This document shows positions 19,655 through 28,762 of a stretch of 64,000 nt of DNA, one piece after another. The position numbers and the translations under genes were made by a program. The notes below the pieces were generated by a model. The model was not told the DNA's origin. It saw only the letters and a list, made by a program, of their open reading frames with translations, and searched no databases. The first letter of the stretch is position 1, and every line of letters starts with the position of its first letter. Source of the DNA: Paraburkholderia sediminicola (GTDB lineage: Bacteria; Pseudomonadota; Gammaproteobacteria; Burkholderiales; Burkholderiaceae); assembly GCF_902859805.1 (NCBI RefSeq), contig NZ_CADIKC010000003.1, positions 620,001 to 684,000 on the forward strand. Reading direction: 5' to 3'.

Positions 19655-21729
19655 GCCGCCTGCTCCTGATGTGCATGGTCCGCCGTGGTGGGCTGCGTGC
19701 TTGTCGTTCCGCGTGTTGCGCGCCACGACGCAATCAGCGTTTCGAATGTGCGGCGCACTCGCGCGATCAGTTCATCGTCGCCAATTTCACCGGCGAGCCA
19801 CGCATGGCTCGGCTCGTGAAAGATCGTGCGGCCGACGGTAAAGCCGCGGCATGTCGCTGATTGCGCCGCCGCGCGAAATCCCTCGTCTAATTGATCGACG
19901 CCCGCAGACAAACCGAGCAACACCACGCCCCGGCAGTACGGATCGCGCTCGGCGATCAGGGCGTCGACGGCTTGCCATTGCGCGGCGTCCATCGGTTCGA
20001 GCTTCCACCATTCCGGATAGATGCCGATGTTGTACAGCCGCTTCAACGCGCGATAGACGATGTCCGGTGCTTGCGGCAGATGCGCGTGCTTCGGCGGAAT
20101 CACTTCCAGTAGCAATTCGTGGCCGCTCGCTTGCGTCGCATCGTACAGCGCGCGCAGTTGTGCTTCCTGTTCGAGGCGTTGTTCGACCGGTTCGTCGGGA
20201 TGGAATTGCACAAGGCACTTGGCGATGTGTTCCTGCGGCCAGGCAATCAGCGTCGTGCCGATCGAGCGGCCGTGGTCGAACACGAGCGGCACGGAGCCGG
20301 GCAGTTCAACCGGCCGGCCGATCCACCAGTCGCGTCCGGTGGCGGCATTCAATGCGTCCTGACCGTAGCGGTCGTCGCTCAGGATGCCGATGCGGCCTTG
20401 CAGCCCCAACGCGGTTTCCGTCTGCGCGACGGCCTCGACGAACAGGCCCTTCAGTTGCACGATACGTGCCTCGTCGGCGCCGGTCTGCTGGGCGAGTTCG
20501 AAGAACTGGTTTCGATGATCGAACGCGAAGCCGAGTACTTCGTCCCATTGTTTGCGGGCAGGGGACACACGATGCAGGCGTGCGAGCGTTGCATCGCGGT
20601 CGGGGCGGCGCATGCGTTGCGGATCGGCCTTGGCTTCGCGCAGGAAGTAGTCGAGTTCGGCGGGCGTCGGCATGGCGGGCGCACAGCCGTGACGCGAAAC
20701 GACCAGCGCGCCGCTCGCATTCGCCGAACGCGCGCACGCTTCGAGCGGTTGATCGCGCAGCCATCCGGAGAGAAAGCCCGAGGCGAATGCGTCGCCCGCG
20801 CCGAGTACGTTGAGCACTTCCACCTCGACTCCGCCATGAATCGGCAAATCGTCGAGCTTTGCGGGTACTTTGCCGTCGATGATCTGGCAGCCCATCGGTC
20901 CGCGCTTCAGAACCAGCGTGGCCGGCGTTACGGCGCGCACCATCGCGAGTGCGTCGACGAGTTCGGTCTTGCCGCCGGCAATACGAAACTCTTCTTCGGT
21001 GCCGATCACCAGATCGAACAAAGGCAGAATACGTTGCAGATGCGCGGTCACACCTTCGCTCGCGACGAAGCGTGTTTCGCCATCCGCCTTGCCTGTGAGA
21101 CCCCACAACACCGGGCGATAGTCGATATCGAGCACGGTCCGCACGTTATTGCGCCGTGCGTAATCGAGCGCGCGGCGGCTCGTGCGATTCACCTGCTCGG
21201 TCGAGAAGTGCGTGCCGGTAATCAGCAGCGCTTTCGACGACGCAATGTACGCCTCGTCGAAATCCGCTTCATCTACCGCCATATCCGCGCAGTTCTCGCG
21301 GTAGAAGATCAGTGGAAAAGTATCGCGGTCTTTCAGGCCGAGCAGAACAAGTGCGGTCAGACGTTCCTGATCGACGCGGACATGACTGACGTCGCAGCCT
21401 TCCTTCGTCAGGGTCTCGGTGAGAAAACGCCCCATATGATCGTTGCCGACACGCGCCAGCATCGACGATGCAAGCCCGAGCCGCGCGCAACCGAAGGCGA
21501 TATTCGCCGATGAACCACCAAGATACTTCGCGAAGCTCGACACGTCTTCGAGTCGCGCGCCGACCTGCTGCGCGTACAGATCGACGGCAAGACGGCCAAG
21601 ACAGACAATGTCGCGACTGCGGGCCGGTGCGAAACGGCTGACCGTTGCCGTTGACGTTGCCGCTGAAGCGGAAGTGAGCCCGCCACCGTTCACAATCCCG
21701 GTCCCGCTGGATGTGCTGGAATGATTCAT
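19651..21729 (-). CDS. iolC: Fused 5-dehydro-2-deoxygluconokinase and DUF2090 aldolase-like domain
   Basis: 692 residues in two parts. Residues about 38-365 form a PfkB/ribokinase-type kinase (LGRLAVDLYAQQVG, LGGSSANIAFGCARLG, the NVLGAGDAFASGFLSGWL anion hole and catalytic Asp). Residues about 375-680 form a DUF2090 domain (GFAFDHRNQFFEL, GILSDDRYG, WWKLEPM). The kinase phosphorylates 5-dehydro-2-deoxygluconate. The DUF2090 part is thought to act as the IolJ-like aldolase releasing malonate semialdehyde and DHAP. This fusion is common in Proteobacteria. An imperfect palindrome overlaps the start codon. Confidence 0.94.
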
Positions 21730-21738
21730 GAATATTCC
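21718..21738. promoter_or_regulatory. Imperfect palindrome over the iolC start codon
   Basis: ATTCATGAAT (21724-21733) is a perfect palindrome containing the iolC start codon. It is flanked by GGAAT (21718-21722) and TTCC (21735-21738), extending the dyad to 21 bases. The outer half-sites match those of the GGAA-TTCC operator at 25211 but with a wider spacer. It may be a second, internal regulator site or chance. Confidence 0.35.
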
Positions 21739-21795
21739 TGAATAGCTGAGCGCGGGCGTGAGGCGCAACAAGCGCCGCAAGCCCACGCGAATGAA

Positions 21796-22620
21796 TCAGA
21801 TCGTCGCGCCGTCGAGTTCGCCGATCATCTTCTGCATTTCGGCGCCGCCGGCCATCATGTCGAGTACTTCGTCCTTGCTGATGGTGTCCTTCGTGAACGT
21901 GCCGAGCGATTTGCCGCGATTGAGCAACGTGAACGAATCGCCGATCGGATACGCGTGGTGCACGTTGTGCGTGATGAAAATCACCGAGATCCCTTTCGCG
22001 CGCGCCGTGTGGATCAACTTCAGCACGTTGAAGCTCTGCTTGACGCCGAGCGCGGCAGTCGGCTCGTCGAGAATCAGCACGCGTGCGCCGAAGTGAATCG
22101 CCCGCGCAATCGCGAGACATTGCTTCTCGCCACCAGACATCGTTCCGATCGGTTGATGCGGATCGCGCACGTTGATGCCCATTTCGGCGAGCTTGTCGCG
22201 TGCGGTGATGGCGCTGGTTTCAAGGTCCATCACGTTGATGAAACCGAACAGTTTCTTCTGAGGCTCGCGGCCCATGAAGAAATTGCGCGCAACCGAGAGC
22301 AGAGGCACCAGCGCCAGATCCTGATAGACGGTGGCGATGCCGAGATCGAGCGCATCTTTCGGCGATTCGAACAGCACCGGCTTGCCGTCCACCAGATATT
22401 GACCGGAGGAGGGGCGATGCACGCCGGCGAGCGTCTTGATCAATGTCGATTTACCCGCGCCGTTGTCGCCGAGCAGGCAATGCACTTCGCCGCGCTTCAG
22501 ACGCAAGGTCACGCCGCTTAGCGCGATCACCTGGCCGAAGTACTTGCTGACGTCTTCGAGTGCGAGGATCACGTCGTCCTGCGGCTTGGCCGCGGTGTTC
22601 ACGGTATTCGTATCGGACAT
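21796..22620 (-). CDS. Sugar/inositol ABC transporter ATP-binding protein (single ABC domain)
   Basis: 274 residues with [11 protein letters not shown] (Walker A), [14 protein letters not shown] (signature), [11 protein letters not shown] (Walker B) and FITHN (switch His). It is related to the carbohydrate CUT2 class but has only one ABC domain, where RbsA/MglA-type partners carry two (about 500 residues). FrcA-type transporters use this single-domain form, presumably as a homodimer. It sits between iolC and the permease gene in the same leftward series, so inositol is the likely substrate. Confidence 0.92.
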   Translation of the reverse strand: MSDTNTVNTAAKPQDDVILALEDVSKYFGQVIALSGVTLRLKRGEVHCLLGDNGAGKSTLIKTLAGVHRPSSGQYLVDGKPVLFESPKDALDLGIATVYQDLALVPLLSVARNFFMGREPQKKLFGFINVMDLETSAITARDKLAEMGINVRDPHQPIGTMSGGEKQCLAIARAIHFGARVLILDEPTAALGVKQSFNVLKLIHTARAKGISVIFITHNVHHAYPIGDSFTLLNRGKSLGTFTKDTISKDEVLDMMAGGAEMQKMIGELDGATI

Positions 22621-22633
22621 GGTCGTCTCCTCG

Positions 22634-23809
22634 TTACGATTGCGCGACGCGGCGGCGCACGTAGTGATTGAACAGCACGGCGATCAGCAGCATCACGCCG
22701 AGGAACACGCGGAACCAGTCGGAATCCACATTCGTATAGGTGATGCCGATCTGCACGACGCCGAAGATCAGTGCGCCGAAGCAGGCGCCGATCACCGAGC
22801 CGTAGCCGCCGGTTAGCAGCGTGCCACCGATCACCGCTGCGATGATGGCTTCGAATTCGGCTTGTAACCCGCGGTCGGCAGCGGCCGAGCCGATGTCGCA
22901 CACTTGCAGCACGGCGAACAGACACGCGCAGAACGCGGTCAGCACGAACAGCGAAATCTTTACGCGCCGCACCGGCACGCCGACGTTCTTCGCCGCGTTG
23001 GCGTCGCCGCCAACCGCGAAAATCCAGTTGCCGAAGCGGGTCTTGGCGAGGGTGAATGCACAGACTGCGGCCAGCGCAAACCACCAGAGCAGCACTTTCG
23101 GAATACCCGGCACGAGCGGATTGCCGTTATCGAGCATTTTCACGACGCCGATGTGGCCGAGCCAGACGAACAGGCCTTTGAACGCGACACCCTGGAAGAG
23201 GGTATGGGCGAGCCAGTCGTGAGCGGCGACGTCGCCCACGCCGGAGATGATCGTGCGGTCGGCGAACATGACCGACAGGGCCAGCGTGAGCCCGCGCAGG
23301 ATGAACAGGAACGCCAGTGTCACGATGAATGACGGCAGTCGCGTGCGCATCACCAGATAGCCATTGAGCGCGCCGAGCAGCATCGATCCGGCGAATGCAA
23401 ACACGATCGACAAGGCAATCGGCCAGTGGAAATACATCGTGGGCAGCGCGACCATCATGCCCGAGAAGCCGATCATCGAACCGATCGACAGATCGAATTC
23501 ACCAGCGATCATCAGCAGGCACGCGCCGACCGCAATCAGGCCGAGATACGCGGCCACTTGCGACCAGTTCATCACGCCGTCGAGGTTGAACATGCCGGAG
23601 TTGCCGGCCGCAATCCCAAACACGAGGAACACCATCACGGTGCCGGCGAGGGCGGCGAATTCCGGACGGTTCAGCAGATGCCGGAACCACGATTCCTGGC
23701 GTACGCGCTCATCGGCCGCCGAGGGCGCACCGCCGGACGTTGACGTCGTCGCGGTGTTCGAAGGGGGCTGCTTGCGGGGATGAGGGTGGAAGGGGTTGGC
23801 TACGCCCAT
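22634..23809 (-). CDS. Sugar/inositol ABC transporter permease (CUT2 class)
   Basis: 391 residues, beginning at an ATG preceded by AAGGAGAG; a ~45-residue polar N-terminus precedes about ten hydrophobic segments. [24 protein letters not shown] and the [34 protein letters not shown] block are typical of RbsC/XylH-like permeases. It lies 13 bases upstream of the ATPase gene in the transcript and 191 bases after the binding-protein gene. The locus context suggests myo-inositol import. Confidence 0.93.
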   Translation of the reverse strand: MGVANPFHPHPRKQPPSNTATTSTSGGAPSAADERVRQESWFRHLLNRPEFAALAGTVMVFLVFGIAAGNSGMFNLDGVMNWSQVAAYLGLIAVGACLLMIAGEFDLSIGSMIGFSGMMVALPTMYFHWPIALSIVFAFAGSMLLGALNGYLVMRTRLPSFIVTLAFLFILRGLTLALSVMFADRTIISGVGDVAAHDWLAHTLFQGVAFKGLFVWLGHIGVVKMLDNGNPLVPGIPKVLLWWFALAAVCAFTLAKTRFGNWIFAVGGDANAAKNVGVPVRRVKISLFVLTAFCACLFAVLQVCDIGSAAADRGLQAEFEAIIAAVIGGTLLTGGYGSVIGACFGALIFGVVQIGITYTNVDSDWFRVFLGVMLLIAVLFNHYVRRRVAQS

Positions 23810-23913
23810 TGAAGCTCTCCTTGATGCGCCCGGCTTTTCGCAGTCATCGAAGGACTGCAATCGGACCGCATGGCGCGTAATGCACGTAAAACGTGGTGAA
23901 TGCAGGCGTGGGG

Positions 23914-23940
23914 CGGCCTGGCCGGTTGCGGCCGGCCGCG
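23914..23940 (-). other. GC-rich hairpin between binding-protein and permease genes
   Basis: GCGGCCTGGCC (23914-23924, one bulged T) pairs with GGCCGGCCGC (23931-23940) around GGTTGC. It lies within the 191-base gap. Stable hairpins in this position in ABC operons often protect the upstream binding-protein mRNA or attenuate downstream transcription; that role is inferred here. Confidence 0.45.
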
Positions 23941-24000
23941 TCCACTTTACTCATACCTGCCGGAACGGTTCTCCCGTGTCCGTACGTCCAGCGAAATGCG

Positions 24001-25047
24001 TTAGCGGTACTGCCCTGCGTACTTGACCACCTTGTCGATATTGGCCTTGGTGATGAAACCCGGGCCGGAACCGATATTGCGCGGTCCATAGGCGGGTTGC
24101 AGGCCGTACGTGGTGAGACGTTGCTGGAACTTCGGATTGGCCTGCAGGATCTGGCGGATCTTCGCCGGATCTGTGGTGTGTTCCTTCTTCACGATGGCCA
24201 GCACGGCAACCGGGATATAGCCCTGCAGGTAGGGTTGCTGGTCGATGGCGAACTGGATCGTGCCGTCCTGGATGCCCTTGGCGATGTCATTGTCGAAGTC
24301 GAATGTCGCGAACCAGACCTTGCCGGCGAGGCCCATTTGCTGCAGCGCCTTCATCGTCGGCGCGGCCGAGAGCGGACCGAGCGTGAGCACCGCCTGGGTG
24401 TTCGGATGATTGCGCAGATACGCGCTCACTTTCGATTGCACACCGGTCGGGTCCTGGCCCGCGTCGAGCGTGGAGGACTTGAAGTCGACGCCGATTGCCT
24501 CGGCAAAGCCGCGGCAGCGTTCGAACGAAGCCGGGTTGGTCGCGTAGTGGTTCACGCACAGGAACGACTTGATGCCCGCTGCTTTCGCCTTTTGGCCCGC
24601 CGCCTTGCCCGCGGCATATTCAGGCTGACCGACGTGCATGATCGCGCCGAGCTGCGCGCTTTGCTCCTCAGTGCCGGAATTGATCGTGACGAGCGGGATG
24701 TGTTTCTCGGTGACCTTGGCGAGCGAACTCTTGAGCACGTCGAAGTCGGCGATGGAAACGATCACGCCGTCGTAGTTGCGCGCGGCAGCCTGTTCGACCA
24801 GACGTGCCATATCGGCGATGTCGCCGTTCGGCGGATTGCGGTAGTCGGTCTCGACGTTGAAATCTTCGTCGGCCTGTTTGATGGCGTTCTTGATGGTGTT
24901 CCACCACGAATCCGAATCCGGCGCGTGGCTGATCAACACGAAGTGAGCGTCAGCCGCGCGGGCGGCCGACGCCGCACCGAATCCCGTCGCCAACGTCAAT
25001 GCCGCCACCAGAATCCTGAGCGTAGCCTTGCCCTTGCAAAGTCTCAT
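24001..25047 (-). CDS. Periplasmic sugar/inositol-binding protein
   Basis: 348 residues. A Sec signal peptide (MRLCKGKATLRILVAALTLA, cleavage near ARA-AD at residues 30-33) leads to a type I periplasmic binding fold of the Peripla_BP_4 kind: FVLISHAPDSDSWWNTIKNA, YDGVIVSIADFDV, TINSGTEEQ, VLTLGPLSAAP, FDFDNDIAKGI. The ATG at 25047 is preferred over an upstream in-frame GTG at 25056 because GGTGGAG then serves as ribosome-binding site. First gene of the leftward transport/catabolic series and divergent from the RpiR regulator. Confidence 0.93.
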   Translation of the reverse strand: MRLCKGKATLRILVAALTLATGFGAASAARAADAHFVLISHAPDSDSWWNTIKNAIKQADEDFNVETDYRNPPNGDIADMARLVEQAAARNYDGVIVSIADFDVLKSSLAKVTEKHIPLVTINSGTEEQSAQLGAIMHVGQPEYAAGKAAGQKAKAAGIKSFLCVNHYATNPASFERCRGFAEAIGVDFKSSTLDAGQDPTGVQSKVSAYLRNHPNTQAVLTLGPLSAAPTMKALQQMGLAGKVWFATFDFDNDIAKGIQDGTIQFAIDQQPYLQGYIPVAVLAIVKKEHTTDPAKIRQILQANPKFQQRLTTYGLQPAYGPRNIGSGPGFITKANIDKVVKYAGQYR

Positions 25048-25184
25048 TGTCTCCACCTTTCTCGGTCTGTCGTTATTGAAGGGAGCGTCTGGCGGGCGGC
25101 TTTCCGATTGCGTGCGTTGCGGCAGACGTCAGCCGATGCACCATCGCTCACGACCAAGATTAGGCCATCTTCCGAAGCGTTGCA

Positions 25185-25228
25185 ATGAAAATTTCATGAC
25201 AAATAAAAATGGAAAATACATTCCATTT
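25185..25228. promoter_or_regulatory. Candidate IolR/RpiR operator region
   Basis: AAATGGAA (25207-25214) and TTCCATTT (25221-25228) form a perfect 8-bp inverted repeat with a 6-base spacer, so the core is GGAA-N6-TTCC. This is the consensus I recall for the RpiR-family inositol regulator IolR of rhizobia. A second dyad, ATGAAAATTTCAT (25185-25197), lies beside it. Both are in the divergent gap between the binding-protein gene and the RpiR gene. Confidence 0.65.
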
Positions 25229-25243
25229 GACAGGGCGCCTGCC

Positions 25244-25249
25244 TATAAT
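25244..25249 (+). promoter_or_regulatory. Candidate -10 box for the RpiR regulator gene
   Basis: A perfect TATAAT lies 75 bases before the regulator start. The right half of the inverted repeat at 25221-25228 would fall at its -35 position, so binding there should block transcription. A TTGACA at 25227 is only 11 bases upstream, too close to be its -35. Confidence 0.5.
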
Positions 25250-25324
25250 CGGCAGCGTCAGGATGCTGTGTGGCGCGCGCTGGAAGCGTCTTCTGCACTG
25301 CAATAAAGCAACGAAGAGAGAGCC

Positions 25325-26206
25325 ATGGCGGAAGAGAGCACCGAAGACTTGCCGAGCGTCGAAGAATTGATGCAGCGCATCGCGGAAAACTACGAGGCGC
25401 TGCCGCGGCAATTGAAGAATGTGGCGACGTATATCGAGCAGCATCGCTCGAGCGTGATGGTGGATCGCACCAGCGATATCGCCGCGAGTTGCGGCGTGCA
25501 TCCGTCCGCGGTGGTGCGTTTTGCACAGCGCTTCGGCTTTTCCGGCTTCTCCGATCTGCAGGCGGTGTTTCGTCAGGCGTACACGGGGCAGGGCACGTCC
25601 TCGCCGAGTTATCAGCAGCGAATTCGCAAGCTGATCGACGAGAAGCCTGGCGCGTTGTCCGGCGGCTCTGTTGCACGCGAATTCATTGCGGCCTCGCGCG
25701 GCGGTCTCGAAGAGCTTGAAGCCGGCCTCGACGACCAGCAGTTCGACGCCGCCGTGAAGATGCTGCAGCAGGCCGACAACATTTACGTGATCGGCGTGCG
25801 TCGTTCGTTTCCGGTGGCGAGCTACATCGTCTACGCGTTGCAGCACACGCCGAAGCGCGTGCATCTGGTGTCCGGTTTCGGCGGCATGTACCGCGAACAG
25901 ATTCGCAGCGTGAAGAAGGGCGACGTGGTGATCGCGATCAGCTTCGCACCGTATGGCAAGGAAACGCAGTACTGCCTGCGCGTGGCGCATCACCATCAGG
26001 CGAAGACATTGGTTATTACGGATAGCCAACTATCTCCGTTGTCGCGTTATGCAACCACCCAACTGTATGTGAAAGAGGGCAGCGCGTTTGCGTTCCGCTC
26101 GCTGACCAGCACGATCTGTTTGTGCCAGGCGTTGTTTATCGCGCTCGCGTACAAGCTCGAACTGAACGTGGAAGAATCCAAAGAGACTGGAGGATACGAT
26201 GACTGA
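25325..26206 (+). CDS. RpiR-family regulator of inositol genes (IolR-like)
   Basis: 293 residues. An N-terminal RpiR helix-turn-helix domain (YIEQHRSSVMVDRTSDIAAS, CGVHPSAVVRFAQRFGFSGF) is followed by a SIS sugar-phosphate-binding domain (NIYVIGVRRSFPVASYIVYA, KGDVVIAISFAPYGKET). It sits divergent from the inositol transport genes and overlaps the first dehydrogenase gene by 8 bases. It probably represses the locus through the GGAA-N6-TTCC dyad until an inositol intermediate binds the SIS domain; that ligand is inferred from related systems. Confidence 0.92.
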   Translation: MAEESTEDLPSVEELMQRIAENYEALPRQLKNVATYIEQHRSSVMVDRTSDIAASCGVHPSAVVRFAQRFGFSGFSDLQAVFRQAYTGQGTSSPSYQQRIRKLIDEKPGALSGGSVAREFIAASRGGLEELEAGLDDQQFDAAVKMLQQADNIYVIGVRRSFPVASYIVYALQHTPKRVHLVSGFGGMYREQIRSVKKGDVVIAISFAPYGKETQYCLRVAHHHQAKTLVITDSQLSPLSRYATTQLYVKEGSAFAFRSLTSTICLCQALFIALAYKLELNVEESKETGGYDD

Positions 26207-27215
26207 GGCGGTAAAGACGATCGACGTAGCAGTATTCGGTGCGGGACGTATCGGCAAGATTCATGCGGCGAATCTTGCGCGGCAACCGGGCGTGAGGCTC
26301 AAGTATGTGGTCGATGTGAATCGCGAGGCGGCTGCAGCGCTCGCCGCCGAACATGGCGCGCAGGTGGCGGATATCGACGGCGCGATGGGCGATGCGTCGA
26401 TCGGCGCGACGGTGATCTGTTCGAGCACGGACACGCACGCGGATCTGATCATGAAATCAGCCGCGCAGAAGAAGCATGTGTTCTGCGAGAAGCCTGTCGA
26501 TCTGACTTTGGAACGTGCGCGTGCCTGCGCCGAAGCGGTGGAGCGCGCGGGCGTGGTTTGCATGATTGGTTTTCAGCGCCGCTTCGATCCGACCTTTTCC
26601 GCGTTGAAAGCGCGCATCGATGCGGGCGAAATCGGCACGCCGGAAATGCTGGTGGTGACGAGCCGCGATCCGGGTGCGCCGCCGGTCGAGTACATCAAGC
26701 ACTCGGGCGGTATTTTCAAGGACATGCTGATTCACGACTTCGACATCTTCCGCTGGATTCTCGACGACGAAGCCGACACGCTGCATGCCACCGGTAGTTG
26801 CCTGTCCGATCCGGCGATTGCCGAAGCAGGCGATATCGATTCGACCGCGGTGACGATTCGCACGAAAAAGGGCCGCCTGTGCCAGATCAATACCGCGCGG
26901 CGTGCGGCCTATGGTTACGATCAGCGTTTCGAAGTGCTCGGCAGCAGCGGCATGCTGCAGGCGGGGAATGTGCGGCCCACCGAGGTCACTGCGTATTCGA
27001 AAACCGAAGTATCGAGCGACGTGCCCGAGGCGTTTTTCCTCGAGCGCTATCGTGCGGCGTACGCCCTGGAAATCGCGCATTTCTTCGATGCGGTGACGCA
27101 CGGCAAGCCGGTGCGAACCACCGTCGCCGACGGCCTGAAAGCGCTCGAACTGGCAGATGCTGCAACGCGCTCGTGGCGCGAGGGTCGCGCGGTGAAACTC
27201 GGGGAGGCATTGTGA
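26199..27215 (+). CDS. iolG: myo-Inositol 2-dehydrogenase (Gfo/Idh/MocA family)
   Basis: 338 residues. The N-terminal Rossmann fold has VFGAGRIGKIHAANLARQPG. The family motif EKPVDLTL carries the catalytic lysine, and GGIFKDMLIHDFDIFRWIL carries the conserved Asp/His pair. IolG oxidises myo-inositol to scyllo-inosose with NAD, the first catabolic step. It overlaps the regulator gene upstream by 8 bases and shares its TGA with the ATG of the next dehydrogenase gene, so the three form an operon. Confidence 0.92.
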   Translation: MTEAVKTIDVAVFGAGRIGKIHAANLARQPGVRLKYVVDVNREAAAALAAEHGAQVADIDGAMGDASIGATVICSSTDTHADLIMKSAAQKKHVFCEKPVDLTLERARACAEAVERAGVVCMIGFQRRFDPTFSALKARIDAGEIGTPEMLVVTSRDPGAPPVEYIKHSGGIFKDMLIHDFDIFRWILDDEADTLHATGSCLSDPAIAEAGDIDSTAVTIRTKKGRLCQINTARRAAYGYDQRFEVLGSSGMLQAGNVRPTEVTAYSKTEVSSDVPEAFFLERYRAAYALEIAHFFDAVTHGKPVRTTVADGLKALELADAATRSWREGRAVKLGEAL

Positions 27216-28255
27216 TGCAGGCGACGACTGGGCGGCTTCGTTTGGGTGTGGTCGGGTTGGGGCGGTTGGGCAAACGGCACGCGGAAAATCTGGCGTATCG
27301 CGTGCCGGGGGCATCGCTCGTGGCCGCTTGCAGTCCGCTGGAAGAGGAGCGGGCGTGGGCGCGCGAGACGTTGCCCGAACCGCGCCTCTACGCCGATTAT
27401 GCGGACCTGCTCGCCGATCGCGACGTGGATGCGGTGTGGCTCGTCACGCCCTCGTCCTTGCATGCGCAGCAGATTATCGATGCGTTGCGTGCAGGCAAAC
27501 ACGTGTTCTGCGAGAAGCCGCTGTCGCTGGATCTAGCGGAGTGTGAGCGCGTATTGGCTGAGGCCGCGCGCTATCCGCATTTGCAGGCCACCATCGGGTT
27601 CATGCGGCGTTTCGATCCGAGCTATAAGGATGCGTTCGACAAGATCGAAGCAGGCAAGATCGGCCGACCGTTTCTGGTGCGCTCGCAAACCACCGACAAA
27701 AACGACGTTGATGGTTTCTTCGTGCGTTTCTCTGAAACATCGGGTGGCATTTTTCTGGACTGCACAGTGCACGACATCGACGTCGCGCGGTGGCTGCTCG
27801 GTAAGCCGCGCGCCAAGCGCGTGTTCGCGGCGGGCGCGGTCGCTTTACACGAGGGCTTGCGGGAATTCGGCGACGTCGATAACGGCGTGGCGATCTGCGA
27901 ATTCGAGGACGGCAAGCTCGCTATGTTCTATGCGTCGCGCACGCAAGCCCACGGTAACGACACGCATAGTGAGGTGATTGGCACGGCCGGCGCGCTGGCG
28001 ATTGGCCACAATCCGCGTGCAAATCGCGTCGACATCTACGACGCCACGGGCATCCGCAACGAATGCACGCCGAACTTTTTCGATCGCTTCGAGGATGCGT
28101 TTTTGCATGAGGCGCGCGCCTTCGTGGCGGCGGTGCAGGGCGGCGCCGCGTCGAATGCGCAAGCAGGCGCCACGCTGGCCGACGCGCTCGAAGCGACGCG
28201 AATCGGCATGGCGTTGCGGCAGTCGCTGCAGAGCGGGGAGGCGGTCACGTTATAG
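27215..28255 (+). CDS. Second Gfo/Idh/MocA dehydrogenase in the inositol locus
   Basis: 346 residues; the ATG at 27215 overlaps the iolG stop (TGATG) and follows GGGGAGG. It has VGLGRLGKRHAENLAYRVPG (nucleotide binding), EKPLSLDL (catalytic lysine) and GGIFLDCTVHDIDVARWLLG. It is clearly a paralogue of IolG but not a recent duplicate. It may handle another inositol stereoisomer such as scyllo- or D-chiro-inositol, as IolW/IolX-type enzymes do, or act on an inosose. Confidence 0.88.
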   Translation: MQATTGRLRLGVVGLGRLGKRHAENLAYRVPGASLVAACSPLEEERAWARETLPEPRLYADYADLLADRDVDAVWLVTPSSLHAQQIIDALRAGKHVFCEKPLSLDLAECERVLAEAARYPHLQATIGFMRRFDPSYKDAFDKIEAGKIGRPFLVRSQTTDKNDVDGFFVRFSETSGGIFLDCTVHDIDVARWLLGKPRAKRVFAAGAVALHEGLREFGDVDNGVAICEFEDGKLAMFYASRTQAHGNDTHSEVIGTAGALAIGHNPRANRVDIYDATGIRNECTPNFFDRFEDAFLHEARAFVAAVQGGAASNAQAGATLADALEATRIGMALRQSLQSGEAVTL

Positions 28256-28394
28256 CGCTCAAGGCGCCAAAGCGCCGCCGGATTGCGATATTCGACATGA
28301 CAGCGTCACTTCCGGCGGCTAAACGACACCTGCTGTAGAATTTGACCCTCTGTCCGGCGTCGCTTACGACGCCTCATCCCGAAGGTCATCGTCG

Positions 28395-28628
28395 ATGCAA
28401 ATTCAGGTTCACAAGGAAGTCGATGCGCGCGGGCTGATGTGCCCGCTGCCCATCTTGCGCGCCAAGAAGGCGCTCGCCGACATGGAAAGCGGCCAGATTC
28501 TCAAGGTGCTCGCCACCGATCCCGGTTCGCAGCGCGATTTCGCCGCATTTGCGAAGCAAACCGGCAACGAAATCGTCGAAAGCTCAGCGCACGACAAGGT
28601 TTTCACGTTTTTGATGAAGCGCCGCTGA
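28395..28628 (+). CDS. tusA: TusA/SirA-family sulfur carrier protein
   Basis: 77 residues with the family signature EVDARGLMCPLPILRAKKAL. Cys16 in CPLP is the persulfide-carrying residue. TusA-like proteins relay sulfur from cysteine desulfurases for tRNA thiolation or other sulfur transfer. Only this one tus-type gene is present here, so the pathway partner is unknown. It stands alone, followed by a strong terminator and convergent with galU. Confidence 0.9.
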   Translation: MQIQVHKEVDARGLMCPLPILRAKKALADMESGQILKVLATDPGSQRDFAAFAKQTGNEIVESSAHDKVFTFLMKRR

Positions 28629-28651
28629 AACGCAAACAGAAATACCAAACA

Positions 28652-28693
28652 AAAGGCGCTGTGCCCGCGATTGCGGGGCACAGCGCCTTTTTT
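28652..28693 (+). terminator. Bidirectional intrinsic terminator between tusA and galU
   Basis: AAAGGCGCTGTGCCC (28652-28666) pairs perfectly with GGGCACAGCGCCTTT (28676-28690), a 15-bp stem with a 9-base loop followed by more T. On the opposite strand the stem ends in TTTTG, so it could also serve galU, 70 bases away. Confidence 0.88.
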
Positions 28694-28762
28694 ACGTCTG
28701 ACTCGGATGCTTATTGCGAGAGGCTAACAGCGCAAATGGGCTCTGCGCGGCTGTCCCGTTGC

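Noticed and set aside
25227..25249. TTGACA and TATAAT read as one promoter before the RpiR gene
   Set aside because: The spacing is 11 bases, too short for a sigma-70 promoter. The TATAAT alone is kept as a candidate.
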